DNA from: Membranipora membranacea
Taxonomy: Eukaryota; Bryozoa; Gymnolaemata; Cheilostomatida; Membraniporidae
Direction of reading: 5' to 3'
DNA: 64,000 nt
Assembly (NCBI GenBank): GCA_914767715.1
Contig: OU612067.1
Coordinates: 13,025,001-13,089,000, forward strand
Below, piece after piece: positions 36,201 to 50,032 of the stretch. The notes under the pieces were generated by a model, which saw nothing but the letters and a program-made list of their open reading frames with translations, was not told the DNA's origin and searched no databases. The first letter of the stretch is position 1, and every line of letters starts with the position of its first letter. Made by a program: the position numbers and the translations under genes.

Positions 36201-36970
36201 GAGCAACTCCTGCTGATCTCAAATCTGCAAACCGTTTGGCTCTGCTGCTTTTCATTCTCCGTCAGCGTTCGTTTTAAATAGGGACACTTTTGCTAAAAAA
36301 AAACATGCCAAACGGCAGCATTGAAAAATTAAATCTCTGTTCGATTCTTATCAAACTCCGACCAGTTCAAGCTCTTATTGGCCTTACTCAGAATCCAGAA
36401 TATCGGAATCCTCGGATTAACTGGTGGGTAATAACGCTGACTTGAAATTTCAAAAAATATACCAAGGGAGGGTATCACGCTTTTTTTTCGCTCAGATCAA
36501 AAAATAGATTTGCTTCCAACTCACCTCATAAGGAGGAGCAACTCCTGCTGATCTCAAATCTGCAAACCGTTTGGCTCTGCTGCTTTTCATTCTCCGTCAG
36601 CGTTCGTTTTAATTAGGGTCACTTTTGCTAAAAAAAAACATGCCAAACGGCAGCATTGAAAAATTAAATCTCTGTTCGATTCTTATCAAACTCCGACCAG
36701 TTCAAGCTCTTATTGGCCTTACTCAAAATCCAGAATATCGGAATCCTCGGATTAACTGGTGGGTAATAACGCTGACTTGAAATTTCGAAAAATATACCAA
36801 GGGAGGGTATCACGCTTTTTTTTCGCTCAGATCAAAAAATAGATTTGCTTCCAACTCACCTCATAAGGAGGAGCAACTCCTGCTGATCTCAAATCTGCAA
36901 ACCGTTTGGCTCTGCTGCTTTTCATTCTCCGTCAGCGTTCGTTTTATTTAGGGACACTTTTGCTAAAAAA
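33288..36970 (+). repeat. Block E: dimer-rich satellite (11 monomers)
   Basis: TTTCGAAAAAT and TTTCAAAAAAT monomers alternate. Three head-to-tail dimers lie at 33958-34626, 34627-35295 and 35296-35965. The flanks carry the TTTATTTAGGG ending and a CCTCAGATT/GGTAATGACG monomer (35966) shared with blocks C and F. Confidence 0.8.
33958..35965 (+). repeat. Dimer HOR, three copies of about 669 bp
   Basis: Monomers at 33958, 34627 and 35296 end in CGATTTAATT and have TTTCGAAAA. Monomers at 34292, 34961 and 35631 have TTTCAAAAAA and end in GTTTTAATT or GTTCTAATT. The CG to CA change removes the TTCGAA site from every second monomer. Confidence 0.83.
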
Positions 36971-39900
36971 AATCATGCCAAACGGCAGCATTGAAAAATT
37001 AAATCTCTGTTCGATTCTTATCAAACTCCGACCAGTTCAAGCTCTTATTGGCCTTACTCAAAATCCAGAATATCGGAATCCTCGGATTAACTGGTGGGTA
37101 ATAACGCTGACTTGAAATTTCAAAAAATATACCAAGGGAGGGTATCACGCTTTTTTTTCGCTCAGATCAAAAAATAGATTTGCTTCCAACTCACCTCATA
37201 AGGAGGAGCAACTCCTGCTGATCTCAAATCTGCAAACCGTTTGGCTCTGCTGCTTTTCATTCTCCGTCAGCGTTCGTTTAAATTAGGGTCACTTTTGCTA
37301 AAAAAAAACATGCCAAACGGCAGCATTGAAAAATTAAATCTCTGTTCGATTCTTATCAAACTCCGACCAGTTAAAGCTCTTATTGGCCTTACTCAAAATC
37401 CAGAATATCGGAATCCTCGGATTAACTGGTGGGTAATAACGCTGACTTGAAATTTCGAAAAATATACCAAGCGAGGGTATCACGCTTTTTTTTCGCTCAG
37501 ATCAAAAAATAGATTTGCTTCCAACTCACCTCATAAGGAGGAGCAACTCCTGCTGATCTCAAATCTGCAAACCGTTTGGCTCTGCTGCTTTTCATTCTCC
37601 GTCAGCGTTCGTTTTAATTAGGGTCACTTTTGCTAAAAAAAAACATGCCAAACGGCAGCATTGAAAAATCAAATCTCTGTTCGATTCTTATCAAACTCCG
37701 ACCAGTTCAAGCTCTTATTGGCCTTACTCAAAATCCAGAATATCGGAATCCTCAGATTAACTGGTGGGTAATGACGCTGACTTGAAATTTCGAAAAATAT
37801 ACCAAGGGAGGGTATCACGCTTTTTTTTCGCTCAGATCAAAAAATAGATTTGCTTCCAACTCACCTCATAAGGAGGAGCAACTCCTGCTGATCTCAAATC
37901 TGCAAACCGTTTGGCTCTGCTGCTTTTCGTTCTCCGTCAGCGTTCGTTTTAATTAGGGACACTTTTGCTAAAAAAAAACATGCCAAACGGCAGCATTGAA
38001 AAATTAAATCTCTGTTCGATTCTTATCAAACTCCGACCAGTTCAAGCTCTTATTGGCCTTACTCAAAATCCAGAATATCGGAATCCTCGGATTAACTGGT
38101 GGGTAGTGACGCTGACTTGAAATTTCAAAAAATATACCAAGGGAGGGTATCACGCTTTTTTTTCGCACAGATCAAAAAATAGATTTGCTTCCAACTCACC
38201 TCATAAGGAGGAGCAACTCCTGCTGATCTCAAATCTGCAAACCGTTTGGCTCTGCTGCTTTTCATTCTCCGTCAGCGTTCGTTTTAATTAGGGTCACTTT
38301 TGCTAAAAAAAAACATGCCAAACGGCAGCATTGAAAAATCAAATCTCTGTTCGATTCTAATCAAACTCCGACCAGTTGAAGCTCTTATTGGCCTTACTCA
38401 AAATCCAGAATATCGGAATCCTCGGATTAACTGGTGGGTAATAACGCTGACTTGAAATTTCGAATAATATACCAAGGGAGGGTATCACGCTTTTTTTTCG
38501 CTCAGATCAAAAAATAGATTTGCTTCCAACTCACCTCATAAGGAGGAGCAACTCCTGCTGATCTCAAATCTGCAAACCGTTTGGCTCTGCTGCTTTTCAT
38601 TCTCAGTCAGCGTTCGTTTTAATTAGGGTCACTTTTGCTAAAAAAAAACATGCCAAACGGCAGCATTGAAAAATCAAATCTCTGTTCGATTCTTATCAAA
38701 CTTCGACCAGTTCAAGCTCTTATTGGCCTTACTCAAAATCCAGAATATCGGAATCCTCGGATTAACTGGTGGGTAATAACGCTGACTTGAAATTTCGAAA
38801 AATATACCAAGGGAGGGTATCACGCTTTTTTTTCGCTCAGATCAAAAAATAGATTTGCTTCCAACTCACCTCATAAGGAGGAGCAACTCCTGCTGATCTC
38901 AAATCTGCAAACCGTTTGGCCCTGCTGCTTTTCATTCTCCGTCAGCGTTCGTTTTAATTAGGGTCACTTTTGCTAAAAAAAAACATGCCAAACGGCACCA
39001 TTGAAAAATTAAATCTCTGTTCGATTATTATCAAACTTCGACCAGTTCAAGCTCTTATTGGCCTTACTCAAAATCCAGAATATCGGAATCCTCGGATTAA
39101 CTGGTGGGTAATAACGCTGACTTGAAATTTCGAAAAATATACCAAGGGAGGGTATCACGCTTTTTTTTCGCTCAGATCAAAAAATAGATTTGCTTCCAAC
39201 TCACCTCATAAGGAGGAGCAACTCCTGCTGATCTCAAATCTGCAAACCGTTTGGCTCTGCTGCTTTTCATTCTCCGTCAGCGTTCGTTTTAATTAGGGTC
39301 ACTTTTGCTAAAAAAAAACATGCCAAACGGCAGCATTGAAAAATTAAATCTCTGTTCGATTATTATCAAACTTCGACCAGTTCAAGCTCTTATTGGCCTT
39401 ACTCAAAATCCAGAATATCGGAATCCTCGGATTAACTGGTGGGTAATAACGCTGACTTGAAATTTCGAAAAATATACCAAGGGAGGGTATCACGCTTTTT
39501 TTTCGCTCAGATCAAAAAATAGATTTGCTTCCAACTCACCTCATAAGGAGGAGCAACTCCTGCTGATCTCAAATCTGCAAACCGTTTGGCTCTGCTGCTT
39601 TTCATTCTCCGTCAGCGTTCGTTTTAATTAGGGTCACTTTTGCTAAAAAAAAACATGCCAAACGGCAGCATTGAAAAATTAAATCTCTGTTCGATTATTA
39701 TCAAACTTCGACCAGTTCAAGCTCTTATTGGCCTTACTCAAAATCCAGAATATCGGAATCCTCGGATTAACTGGTGGGTAATAACGCTGACTTGAAATTT
39801 CGAAAAATATACCAAGGGAGGGTATCACGCTTTTTTTTCGCTCAGATCAAAAAATAGATTTGCTTCCAACTCACCTCATAAGGAGGAGCAACTCCTGCTG

Positions 39901-40655
39901 ATCTCAAATCTGCAAACCGTTTGGCTCTGCTGCTTTTCATTCTCCATCAGCGTTCGATTTAATTAGGGTCACTTTTGCTAAAAAAAAACATGCCAAACGG
40001 CAGCATTGAAAAATCAAATCTCTGTTCGATTCTTATCAAACTCCGACCAGTTCAAGCTCTTATTGGCCTTACTCAAAATCCAGAATATCGGAATCCTCAG
40101 ATTAACTGGTGGGTAATAACGCTGACTTGAAATTTCGAAAAATATACCAAGGGAGGGAATCACGCTTTTTTTTCGCTCAGATCAAAAAATAGATTTGCTT
40201 CCAACTCACCTCATAAGGAGGAGCAACTCCTGCTGATCTCAAATCTGCAAACCGTTTGGCTCTGCTGCTTTTCATTCTCAGTCAGCGTTCGTTTTAATTA
40301 GGGTCACTTTTGCTAAAAAAAAACATGCCAAACGGCAGCATTGAAAAATCAAATCTCTGTTCGATTCTTATCAAACTCCGACCAGTTCAAGCTCTTATTG
40401 GCCTTACTCAAAATCCAGAATATCGGAATCCTCGGATTAACTGGTGGGTAATAACGCTGACTTGAAATTTCGAAAAATATACCAAGGGAGGGTATCACGC
40501 TTTTTTTTCGCTCAGATCAAAAAATAGATTTGCTTCCAACTCACCTCATAAGGAGGAGCAACTCCTGCTGATCTCAAATCTGCAAACCGTTTGGCTCTGC
40601 TGCTTTTCATTCTCCGTCAGCGTTCGTTTTATTTAGGGACACTTTTGCTAAAAAA
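36971..40655 (+). repeat. 11-mer HOR, copy 1 (3685 bp)
   Basis: Monomers start at 36971, 37306, 37641, 37976, 38311, 38646, 38981, 39316, 39651, 39986 and 40321. All are 335 bp. Three consecutive monomers (38981, 39316, 39651) share GATTATTATC and CTTCGACC, a small local amplification inside the unit. Confidence 0.93.
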
Positions 40656-43600
40656 AATCATGCCAAACGGCAGCATTGAAAAATTAAATCTCTGTTCGAT
40701 TCTTATCAAACTCCGACCAGTTCAAGCTCTTATTGGCCTTACTCAAAATCCAGAATATCGGAATCCTCGGATTAACTGGTGGGTAATAACGCTGACTTGA
40801 AATTTCAAAAAATATACCAAGGGAGGGTATCACGCTTTTTTTTCGCTCAGATCAAAAAATAGATTTGCTTCCAACTCACCTCATAAGGAGGAGCAACTCC
40901 TGCTGATCTCAAATCTGCAAACCGTTTGGCTCTGCTGCTTTTCATTCTCCGTCAGCGTTCGTTTAAATTAGGGTCACTTTTGCTAAAAAAAAACATGCCA
41001 AACGGCAGCATTGAAAAATTAAATCTCTGTTCGATTCTTATCAAACTCCGACCAGTTAAAGCTCTTATTGGCCTTACTCAAAATCCAGAATATCGGAATC
41101 CTCGGATTAACTGGTGGGTAATAACGCTGACTTGAAATTTCGAAAAATATACCAAGCGAGGGTATCACGCTTTTTTTTCGCTCAGATCAAAAAATAGATT
41201 TGCTTCCAACTCACCTCATAAGGAGGAGCAACTCCTGCTGATCTCAAATCTGCAAACCGTTTGGCTCTGCTGCTTTTCATTCTCCGTCAGCGTTCGTTTT
41301 AATTAGGGTCACTTTTGCTAAAAAAAAACATGCCAAACGGCAGCATTGAAAAATCAAATCTCTGTTCGATTCTTATCAAACTCCGACCAGTTCAAGCTCT
41401 TATTGGCCTTACTCAAAATCCAGAATATCGGAATCCTCAGATTAACTGGTGGGTAATGACGCTGACTTGAAATTTCGAAAAATATACCAAGGGAGGGTAT
41501 CACGCTTTTTTTTCGCTCAGATCAAAAAATAGATTTGCTTCCAACTCACCTCATAAGGAGGAGCAACTCCTGCTGATCTCAAATCTGCAAACCGTTTGGC
41601 TCTGCTGCTTTTCGTTCTCCGTCAGCGTTCGTTTTAATTAGGGACACTTTTGCTAAAAAAAAACATGCCAAACGGCAGCATTGAAAAATTAAATCTCTGT
41701 TCGATTCTTATCAAACTCCGACCAGTTCAAGCTCTTATTGGCCTTACTCAAAATCCAGAATATCGGAATCCTCGGATTAACTGGTGGGTAGTGACGCTGA
41801 CTTGAAATTTCAAAAAATATACCAAGGGAGGGTATCACGCTTTTTTTTCGCACAGATCAAAAAATAGATTTGCTTCCAACTCACCTCATAAGGAGGAGCA
41901 ACTCCTGCTGATCTCAAATCTGCAAACCGTTTGGCTCTGCTGCTTTTCATTCTCCGTCAGCGTTCGTTTTAATTAGGGTCACTTTTGCTAAAAAAAACAT
42001 GCCAAACGGCAGCATTGAAAAATCAAATCTCTGTTCGATTCTAATCAAACTCCGACCGGTTGAAGCTCTTATTGGCCTTACTCAAAATCCAGAATATCGG
42101 AATCCTCGGATTAACTGGTGGGTAATAACGCTGACTTGAAATTTCGAATAATATACCAAGGGAGGGTATCACGCTTTTTTTTCGCTCAGATCAAAAAATA
42201 GATTTGCTTCCAACTCACCTCATAAGGAGGAGCAACTCCTGCTGATCTCAAATCTGCAAACCGTTTGGCTCTGCTGCTTTTCATTCTCAGTCAGCGTTCG
42301 TTTTAATTAGGGTCACTTTTGCTAAAAAAAAACATGCCAAACGGCAGCATTGAAAAATCAAATCTCTGTTCGATTCTTATCAAACTTCGACCAGTTCAAG
42401 CTCTTATTGGCCTTACTCAAAATCCAGAATATCGGAATCCTCGGATTAACTGGTGGGTAATAACGCTGACTTGAAATTTCGAAAAATATACCAAGGGAGG
42501 GTATCACGCTTTTTTTTCGCTCAGATCAAAAAATAGATTTGCTTCCAACTCACCTCATAAGGAGGAGCAACTCCTGCTGATCTCAAATCTGCAAACCGTT
42601 TGGCCCTGCTGCTTTTCATTCTCCGTCAGCGTTCGTTTTAATTAGGGTCACTTTTGCTAAAAAAAAACATGCCAAACGGCACCATTGAAAAATTAAATCT
42701 CTGTTCGATTATTATCAAACTTCGACCAGTTCAAGCTCTTATTGGCCTTACTCAAAATCCAGAATATCGGAATCCTCGGATTAACTGGTGGGTAATAACG
42801 CTGACTTGAAATTTCGAAAAATATACCAAGGGAGGGTATCACGCTTTTTTTTCGCTCAGATCAAAAAATAGATTTGCTTCCAACTCACCTCATAAGGAGG
42901 AGCAACTCCTGCTGATCTCAAATCTGCAAACCGTTTGGCTCTGCTGCTTTTCATTCTCCGTCAGCGTTCGTTTTAATTAGGGTCACTTTTGCTAAAAAAA
43001 AACATGCCAAACGGCAGCATTGAAAAATTAAATCTCTGTTCGATTATTATCAAACTTCGACCAGTTCAAGCTCTTATTGGCCTTACTCAAAATCCAGAAT
43101 ATCGGAATCCTCGGATTAACTGGTGGGTAATAACGCTGACTTGAAATTTCGAAAAATATACCAAGGGAGGGTATCACGCTTTTTTTTCGCTCAGATCAAA
43201 AAATAGATTTGCTTCCAACTCACCTCATAAGGAGGAGCAACTCCTGCTGATCTCAAATCTGCAAACCGTTTGGCTCTGCTGCTTTTCATTCTCCGTCAGC
43301 GTTCGTTTTAATTAGGGTCACTTTTGCTAAAAAAAAACATGCCAAACGGCAGCATTGAAAAATTAAATCTCTGTTCGATTATTATCAAACTTCGACCAGT
43401 TCAAGCTCTTATTGGCCTTACTCAAAATCCAGAATATCGGAATCCTCGGATTAACTGGTGGGTAATAACGCTGACTTGAAATTTCGAAAAATATACCAAG
43501 GGAGGGTATCACGCTTTTTTTTCGCTCAGATCAAAAAATAGATTTGCTTCCAACTCACCTCATAAGGAGGAGCAACTCCTGCTGATCTCAAATCTGCAAA

Positions 43601-44004
43601 CCGTTTGGCTCTGCTGCTTTTCATTCTCCATCAGCGTTCGATTTAATTAGGGTCACTTTTGCTAAAAAAAAACATGCCAAACGGCAGCATTGAAAAATCA
43701 AATCTCTGTTCGATTCTTATCAAACTCCGACCAGTTCAAGCTCTTATTGGCCTTACTCAAAATCCAGAATATCGGAATCCTCAGATTAACTGGTGGGTAA
43801 TAACGCTGACTTGAAATTTCGAAAAATATACCAAGGGAGGGAATCACGCTTTTTTTTCGCTCAGATCAAAAAATAGATTTGCTTCCAACTCACCTCATAA
43901 GGAGGAGCAACTCCTGCTGATCTCAAATCTGCAAACCGTTTGGCTCTGCTGCTTTTCATTCTCAGTCAGCGTTCGTTTTAATTAGGGTCACTTTTGCTAA
44001 AAAA
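40656..44004 (+). repeat. 11-mer HOR, copy 2 (first 10 monomers)
   Basis: The variant order matches 36971-40320 with a constant 3685-bp shift, dropping to 3684 after a one-base A-tract change at 41990. One further difference I noted is GACCGGTTG near 42055 against GACCAGTTG. The eleventh monomer is replaced by a GGCCCTGCTG monomer (44005) that starts block G. Confidence 0.92.
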
Positions 44005-46347
44005 AAACATGCCAAACGGCAGCATTGAAAAATCAAATCTCTGTTCGATTCTTATCAAACTCCGACCAGTTCAAGCTCTTATTGGCCTTACTCAAAATCC
44101 AGAATATCGGAATCCTCGGATTAACTGGTGGGTAATAACGCTGACTTGAAATTTCGAAAAATATACCAAGGGAGGGTATCACGCTTTTTTTTCGCTCAGA
44201 TCAAAAAATAGATTTGCTTCCAACTCACCTCATAAGGAGGAGCAACTCCTGCTGATCTCAAATCTGCAAACCGTTTGGCCCTGCTGCTTTTCATTCTCCG
44301 TCAGCGTTCGTTTTAATTAGGGTCACTTTTGCTAAAAAAAACATGCCAAACGGCACCATTGAAAAATTAAATCTCTGTTCGATTCTTATCAAACTCCGAC
44401 CAGTTCAAGCTCTTATTGGCCTTACTCAAAATCCAGAATATCGGAATCCTCGGATTAACTGGTTGGTAATAACGCTGACTTGAAATTTCGAAAAATATAC
44501 CAAGGGAGGGTATCACGCTTTTTTTTCGCTCAGATCAAAAAATAGATTTGCTTCCAACTCACCTCATAAGGAGGAGCAACTCCTGCTGATCTCAAATCTG
44601 CAAACCGTTTGGCTCTGCTGCTTTTCATTCTCCGTCAGCGTTCGTTTTAATTAGGGTCACTTTTGCTAAAAAAAAACATGCCAAACGGCACCATTGAAAA
44701 ATTAAATCTCTGTTCGATTCTTATCAAACTCCGACCAGTTCAAGCTCTTATTGGCCTTACTCAAAATCCAGAATATCGGAATCCTCGGATTAACTGGTGG
44801 GTAATAACGCTGACTTGAAATTTCGAAAAATATACCAAGGGAGGGTATCACGCTTTTTTTTCGCTCAGATCAAAAAATAGATTTGCTTCCAACTCACCTC
44901 ATAAGGAGGAGCAACTCCTGCTGATCTCAAATCTGCAAACCGTTTGGCTCTGCTGCTTTTCATTCTCCATCAGCGTTCGATTTAATTAGGGTCACTTTTG
45001 CTAAAAAAAAACATGCCAAACGGCAGCATTGAAAAATCAAATCTCTGTTCGATTCTTATCAAACTCCGACCAGTTCAAGCTCTTATTGGCCTTACTCAAA
45101 ATCCAGAATATCGGAATCCTCAGATTAACTGGTGGGTAATAACGCTGACTTGAAATTTCGAAAAATATACCAAGGGAGGGAATCACGCTTTTTTTTCGCT
45201 CAGATCAAAAAATAGATTTGCTTCCAACTCACCTCATAAGGAGGAGCAACTCCTGCTGATCTCAAATCTGCAAACCGTTTGGCTCTGCTGCTTTTCATTC
45301 TCAGTCAGCGTTCGTTTTAATTAGGGTCACTTTTGCTAAAAAAAAACATGCCAAACGGCAGCATTGAAAAATCAAATCTCTGTTCGATTCTTATCAAACT
45401 CCGACCAGTTCAAGCTCTTATTGGCCTTACTCAAAATCCAGAATATCGGAATCCTCGGATTAACTGGTGGGTAATAACGCTGACTTGAAATTTCGAAAAA
45501 TATACCAAGGGAGGGTATCACGCTTTTTTTTCGCTCAGATCAAAAAATAGATTTGCTTCCAACTCACCTCATAAGGAGGAGCAACTCCTGCTGATCTCAA
45601 ATCTGCAAACCGTTTGGCCCTGCTGCTTTTCATTCTCCGTCAGCGTTCGTTTTAATTAGGGTCACTTTTGCTAAAAAAAAACATGCCAAACGGCACCATT
45701 GAAAAATTAAATCTCTGTTCGATTCTTATCAAACTCCGACCAGTTCAAGCTCTTATTGGCCTTACTCAAAATCCAGAATATCGGAATCCTCGGATTAACT
45801 GGTTGGTAATAACGCTGACTTGAAATTTCGAAAAATATACCAAGGGAGGGTATCACGCTTTTTTTTCGCTCAGATCAAAAAATAGATTTGCTTCCAACTC
45901 ACCTCATAAGGAGGAGCAACTCCTGCTGATCTCAAATCTGCAAACCGTTTGGCTCTGCTGCTTTTCATTCTCCGTCAGCGTTCGTTTTAATTAGGGTCAC
46001 TTTTGCTAAAAAAAAACATGCCAAACGGCACCATTGAAAAATTAAATCTCTGTTCGATTCTTATCAAACTCCGACCAGTTCAAGCTCTTATTGGCCTTAC
46101 TCAAAATCCAGAATATCGGAATCCTCGGATTAACTGGTGGGTAATAACGCTGACTTGAAATTTCGAAAAATATACCAAGGGAGGGTATCACGCCTTTTTT
46201 TCGCTCAGATCAAAAAATAGATTTGCTTCCAACTCACCTCATAAGGAGGAGCAACTCCTGCTGATCTCAAATCTGCAAACCGTTTGGCTCTGCTGCTTTT
46301 CATTCTTCGTCAGCGTTCGTTTTAATTAGGGTCACTTTTGCTAAAAA
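43670..46347 (+). repeat. 4-mer HOR, two copies of 1339 bp
   Basis: The copies are 43670-45008 and 45009-46347. The order is GGGAATCAC with CTCAGTCAG, then GGCCCTGCTG, then CACC with GGTTGGTAA, then CACC. The last monomer differs between copies: the first ends CCATCAGCGTTCGATTT, and the second has CGCCTTTTTTT and CATTCTTCG. The copy boundary is therefore a recombination point. Confidence 0.85.
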
Positions 46348-47017
46348 AAACATGCCAAACGGCAGCATTGAAAAATCAAATCTCTGTTCGATTCTTATCA
46401 AACTCCGACCAGTTCAAGCTCTTATTGGCCTTACTCAAAATCCAGAATATCGGAATCCTCGGATTAACTGGTGGGTAATAACGCTGACTTGAAATTTCGA
46501 AAATTATACCAAGGGAGGGTATCACGCTTTTTTTTCGCTCAGATCAAAAAATAGATTTGCTTCCAACTCACCTCATAAGGAGGAGCAACTCCTGCTGATC
46601 TCAAATCTGCAAACCGTTTGGCTCTGCTGCTTTTCATTCTCCGTCAGCGTTCGTTTTAATTAGGGTCACTTTTGCTAAAAAAAAACATGCCAAACGGCAG
46701 CATTGAAAAATTAAATCTCTGTTCGATTATTATCAAACTTCGACCAGTTCAAGCTCTTATTGGCCTTACTCAAAATCCAGAATATCGGAATCCTCGGATT
46801 AACTGGTGGGTAATAACGCTGACTTGAAATTTCGAAAAATATACCAAGGGAGGGTATCACGCTTTTTTTTCGCTCAGATCAAAAAATAGATTTGCTTCCA
46901 ACTCACCTCATAAGGAGGAGCAACTCCTGCTGATCTCAAATCTGCAAACCGTTTGGCTCTGCTGCTTTTCATTCTCCATCAGCGTTCGATTTAATTAGGG
47001 TCACTTTTGCTAAAAAA
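45009..47017 (+). repeat. Six-monomer segment duplicated 7369 bp downstream, copy 1
   Basis: Monomers at 45009, 45344, 45679, 46014, 46348 and 46683 match those at 52378, 52713, 53048, 53383, 53717 and 54052 in order, including CGCCTTTTTTT (46192, 53561) and AAAATTATACC. The shift of 7369 bp equals 22 monomers. Confidence 0.85.
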
Positions 47018-50000
47018 AAACATGCCAAACGGCAGCATTGAAAAATTAAATCTCTGTTCGATTCTTATCAAACTCCGACCAGTTCAAGCTCTTATTGGCC
47101 TTACTCAAAATCCAGAATATCGGAATCCTCGGATTAACTGGTGGGTAATAACGCTGACTTGAAATTTCGAAAAATATACCAAGGGAGGGTATCACGCTTT
47201 TTTTTCGCTCAGATCAAAAAATAGATTTGCTTCCAACTCACCTCATAAGGAGGAGCAACTCCTGCTGATCTCAAATCTACAAACCGTTTGGCTCTGCTGC
47301 TTTTCATTCTCCGTCAGCGTTCGATTTAATTAGGGTCACTTTTGCTAAAAAAAAACATGCCAAACGGCAGCATTGAAAAATCAAATCTCTGTTCAATTCT
47401 TATCAAACTCCGACCAGTTCAAGCTCTTATTGGCCTTACTCAAAATCCAGAATATCGGAATCCTCGGATTAACTGGTGGGTAATAACGCTGACTCGAAAT
47501 TTCGAAAAATATACCAAGGGAGGGTATCACGCTTTTTTTTCGCTCATATCAAAAAATAGATTTGCTTCCAACTCACCTCATAAGGCGGTTCAACTCCTGC
47601 TGATCTCAAATCTGCAAACCGTTTGGCTCTGCTGCTTTTCATTCTCCGTCAGCGTTCGTTTTAATTAGGGTCACTTTTGCTTAAAAAAAAACATGCCAAA
47701 CGGCAGCATTGAAAAATCAAATCTCTGTTCGATTCTTATCAAACTCCGACCAGTTCAAGCTCTTATTGGCCTTACTCAAAATCCAGAATATCGGAATCCT
47801 CGGATTAACTGGTGGGTAATAACGCTGACTTGAAATTTCGAAAAATATACCAAGGGAGGGTATCACGCTTTTTTTTCGCTCAGATCAAAAAATAGATTTG
47901 CTTCCAACTCACCTCATAAGGAGGAGCAACTCCTGCTGATCTCAAATCTGCAAACCGTTTGGCCCTGCTGCTTTTCATTCTCCGTCAGCGTTCGTTTTAA
48001 TTAGGGTCACTTTTGCTAATAAAAAACATGCCAAACGGCACCATTGAAAAATTAAATCTCTGTTCGATTCTTATCAAACTCCGACCAGTTCAAGCTCTTA
48101 TTGGCCTTACTCAAAATCCAGAATATCGGAATCCTCGGATTAACTGGTGGGTAATAACGCTGACTTGAAATTTCGAAAAATATACCAAGGGAGGGTATCA
48201 CGCTTTTTTTTCGCTCAGATCAAAAAATAGATTTGCTTCCAACTCACCTCATAAGGAGGAGCAACTCCTGCTGATCTCAAATCTGCAAACCGTTTGGCTC
48301 TGCTGATTTTCATTCTTCGTCAGCGTTCGTTTTAATTAGGGTCACTTTTGCTAAAAAAAACATGCCAAACGGCAGCATTGAAAAATCAAATCTCTGTTCG
48401 ATTCTTATCAAACTCCGACCAGTTCAAGCTCTTATTGGCCTTACTCAAAATCCAGAATATCGGAATCCTCGGATTAACTGGTGGGTAATAACGCTGACTT
48501 GAAATTTCGAAAATTATACCAAGGGAGGGTATCACGCTTTTTTTTCGCTCAGATCAAAAAATAGATTTGCTTCCAACTCACCTCATAAGGAGGAGCAACT
48601 CCTGCTGATCTCAAATCTGCAAACCGTTTGGCTCTGCTGCTTTTCATTCTCCATCAGCGTTCGATTTAATTAGGGTCACTTTTGCTAAAAAAAAACATGC
48701 CAAACGGCAGCATTGAAAAATTAAATCTCTGTTCGATTCTTATCAAACTCCGACCAGTTCAAGCTCTTATTGGCCTTACTCAAAATCCAGAATATCGGAA
48801 TCCTCGGATTAACTGGTGGGTAATAACGCTGACTTGAAATTTCGAAAAATATACCAAGGGAGGGTATCACGCTTTTTTTTCGCTCAGATCAAAAAATAGA
48901 TTTGCTTCCAACTCACCTCATAAGGAGGAGCAACTCCTGCTGATCTCAAATCTACAAACCGTTTGGCTCTGCTGCTTTTCATTCTCCGTCAGCGTTCGAT
49001 TTAATTAGGGTCACTTTTGCTAAAAAAAAACATGCCAAACGGCAGCATTGAAAAATTAAATCTCTGTTCGATTATTATCAAACTTCGACCAGTTCAAGCT
49101 CTTATTGGCCTTACTCAAAATCCAGAATATCGGAATCCTCGGATTAACTGGTGGGTAATAACGCTGACTTGAAATTTCGAAAAATATACCAAGGGAGGGT
49201 ATCACGCTTTTTTTTCGCTCAGATCAAAAAATAGATTTGCTTCCAACTCACCTCATAAGGAGGAGCAACTCCTGCTGATCTCAAATCTGCAAACCGTTTG
49301 GCTCTGCTGCTTTTCATTCTCCATCAGCGTTCGATTTAATTAGGGTCACTTTTGCTAAAAAAAAACATGCCAAACGGCAGCATTGAAAAATCAAATCTCT
49401 GTTCGATTCTTATCAAACTCCGACCAGTTCAAGCTCTTATTGGCCTTACTCAAAATCCAGAATATCGGAATCCTCAGATTAACTGGTGGGTAATAACGCT
49501 GACTTGAAATTTCGAAAAATATACCAAGGGAGGGAATCACGCTTTTTTTTCGCTCAGATCAAAAAATAGATTTGCTTCCAACTCACCTCATAAGGAGGAG
49601 CAACTCCTGCTGATCTCAAATCTGCAAACCGTTTGGCTCTGCTGCTTTTCATTCTCAGTCAGCGTTCGTTTTAATTAGGGTCACTTTTGCTAAAAAAAAA
49701 CATGCCAAACGGCAGCATTGAAAAATCAAATCTCTGTTCGATTCTTATCAAACTCCGACCAGTTCAAGCTCTTATTGGCCTTACTCAAAATCCAGAATAT
49801 CGGAATCCTCGGATTAACTGGTGGGTAATAACGCTGACTTGAAATTTCGAAAATTATACCAAGGGAGGGTATCACGCTTTTTTTTCGCTCAGATCAAAAA
49901 ATAGATTTGCTTCCAACTCACCTCATAAGGAGGAGCAACTCCTGCTGATCTCAAATCTGCAAACCGTTTGGCTCTGCTGCTTTTCATTCTCCGTCAGCGT

Positions 50001-50032
50001 TCGTTTTAATTAGGGTCACTTTTGCTAAAAAA
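46683..50032 (+). repeat. 10-mer HOR, copy 1 (3350 bp)
   Basis: Monomers at 46683, 47018, 47353, 47689 and 48024 match 50033, 50368, 50703, 51039 and 51374 in order: GATTATTATC/CCATCAG; CTACAAACC; CTCGAAA with AAGGCGGTTC; GGCCCTG preceded by GCTTAAAA; CACC with CATTCTTCG. Matching weakens after the sixth monomer, where this copy ends CCATCAG and the later copy CCGTCAG. Confidence 0.82.

Larger units (their letters stand above)
36971..44004 (+). repeat. Block F: 11-mer HOR region (21 monomers)
   Basis: This is one full 11-mer followed by ten monomers of a second. The first five monomers are of E/C type (AATCATGCC, GTTTAAATT, GGTAATGACG, TTTCAAAAAA with CGCACAGATC, and CTAATCAAAC). The remaining ones are A-type (TCAAATC with CTTCGACC, GATTATTATC, CCATCAG, GGGAATCAC with CTCAGTCAG). 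Confidence 0.88.
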
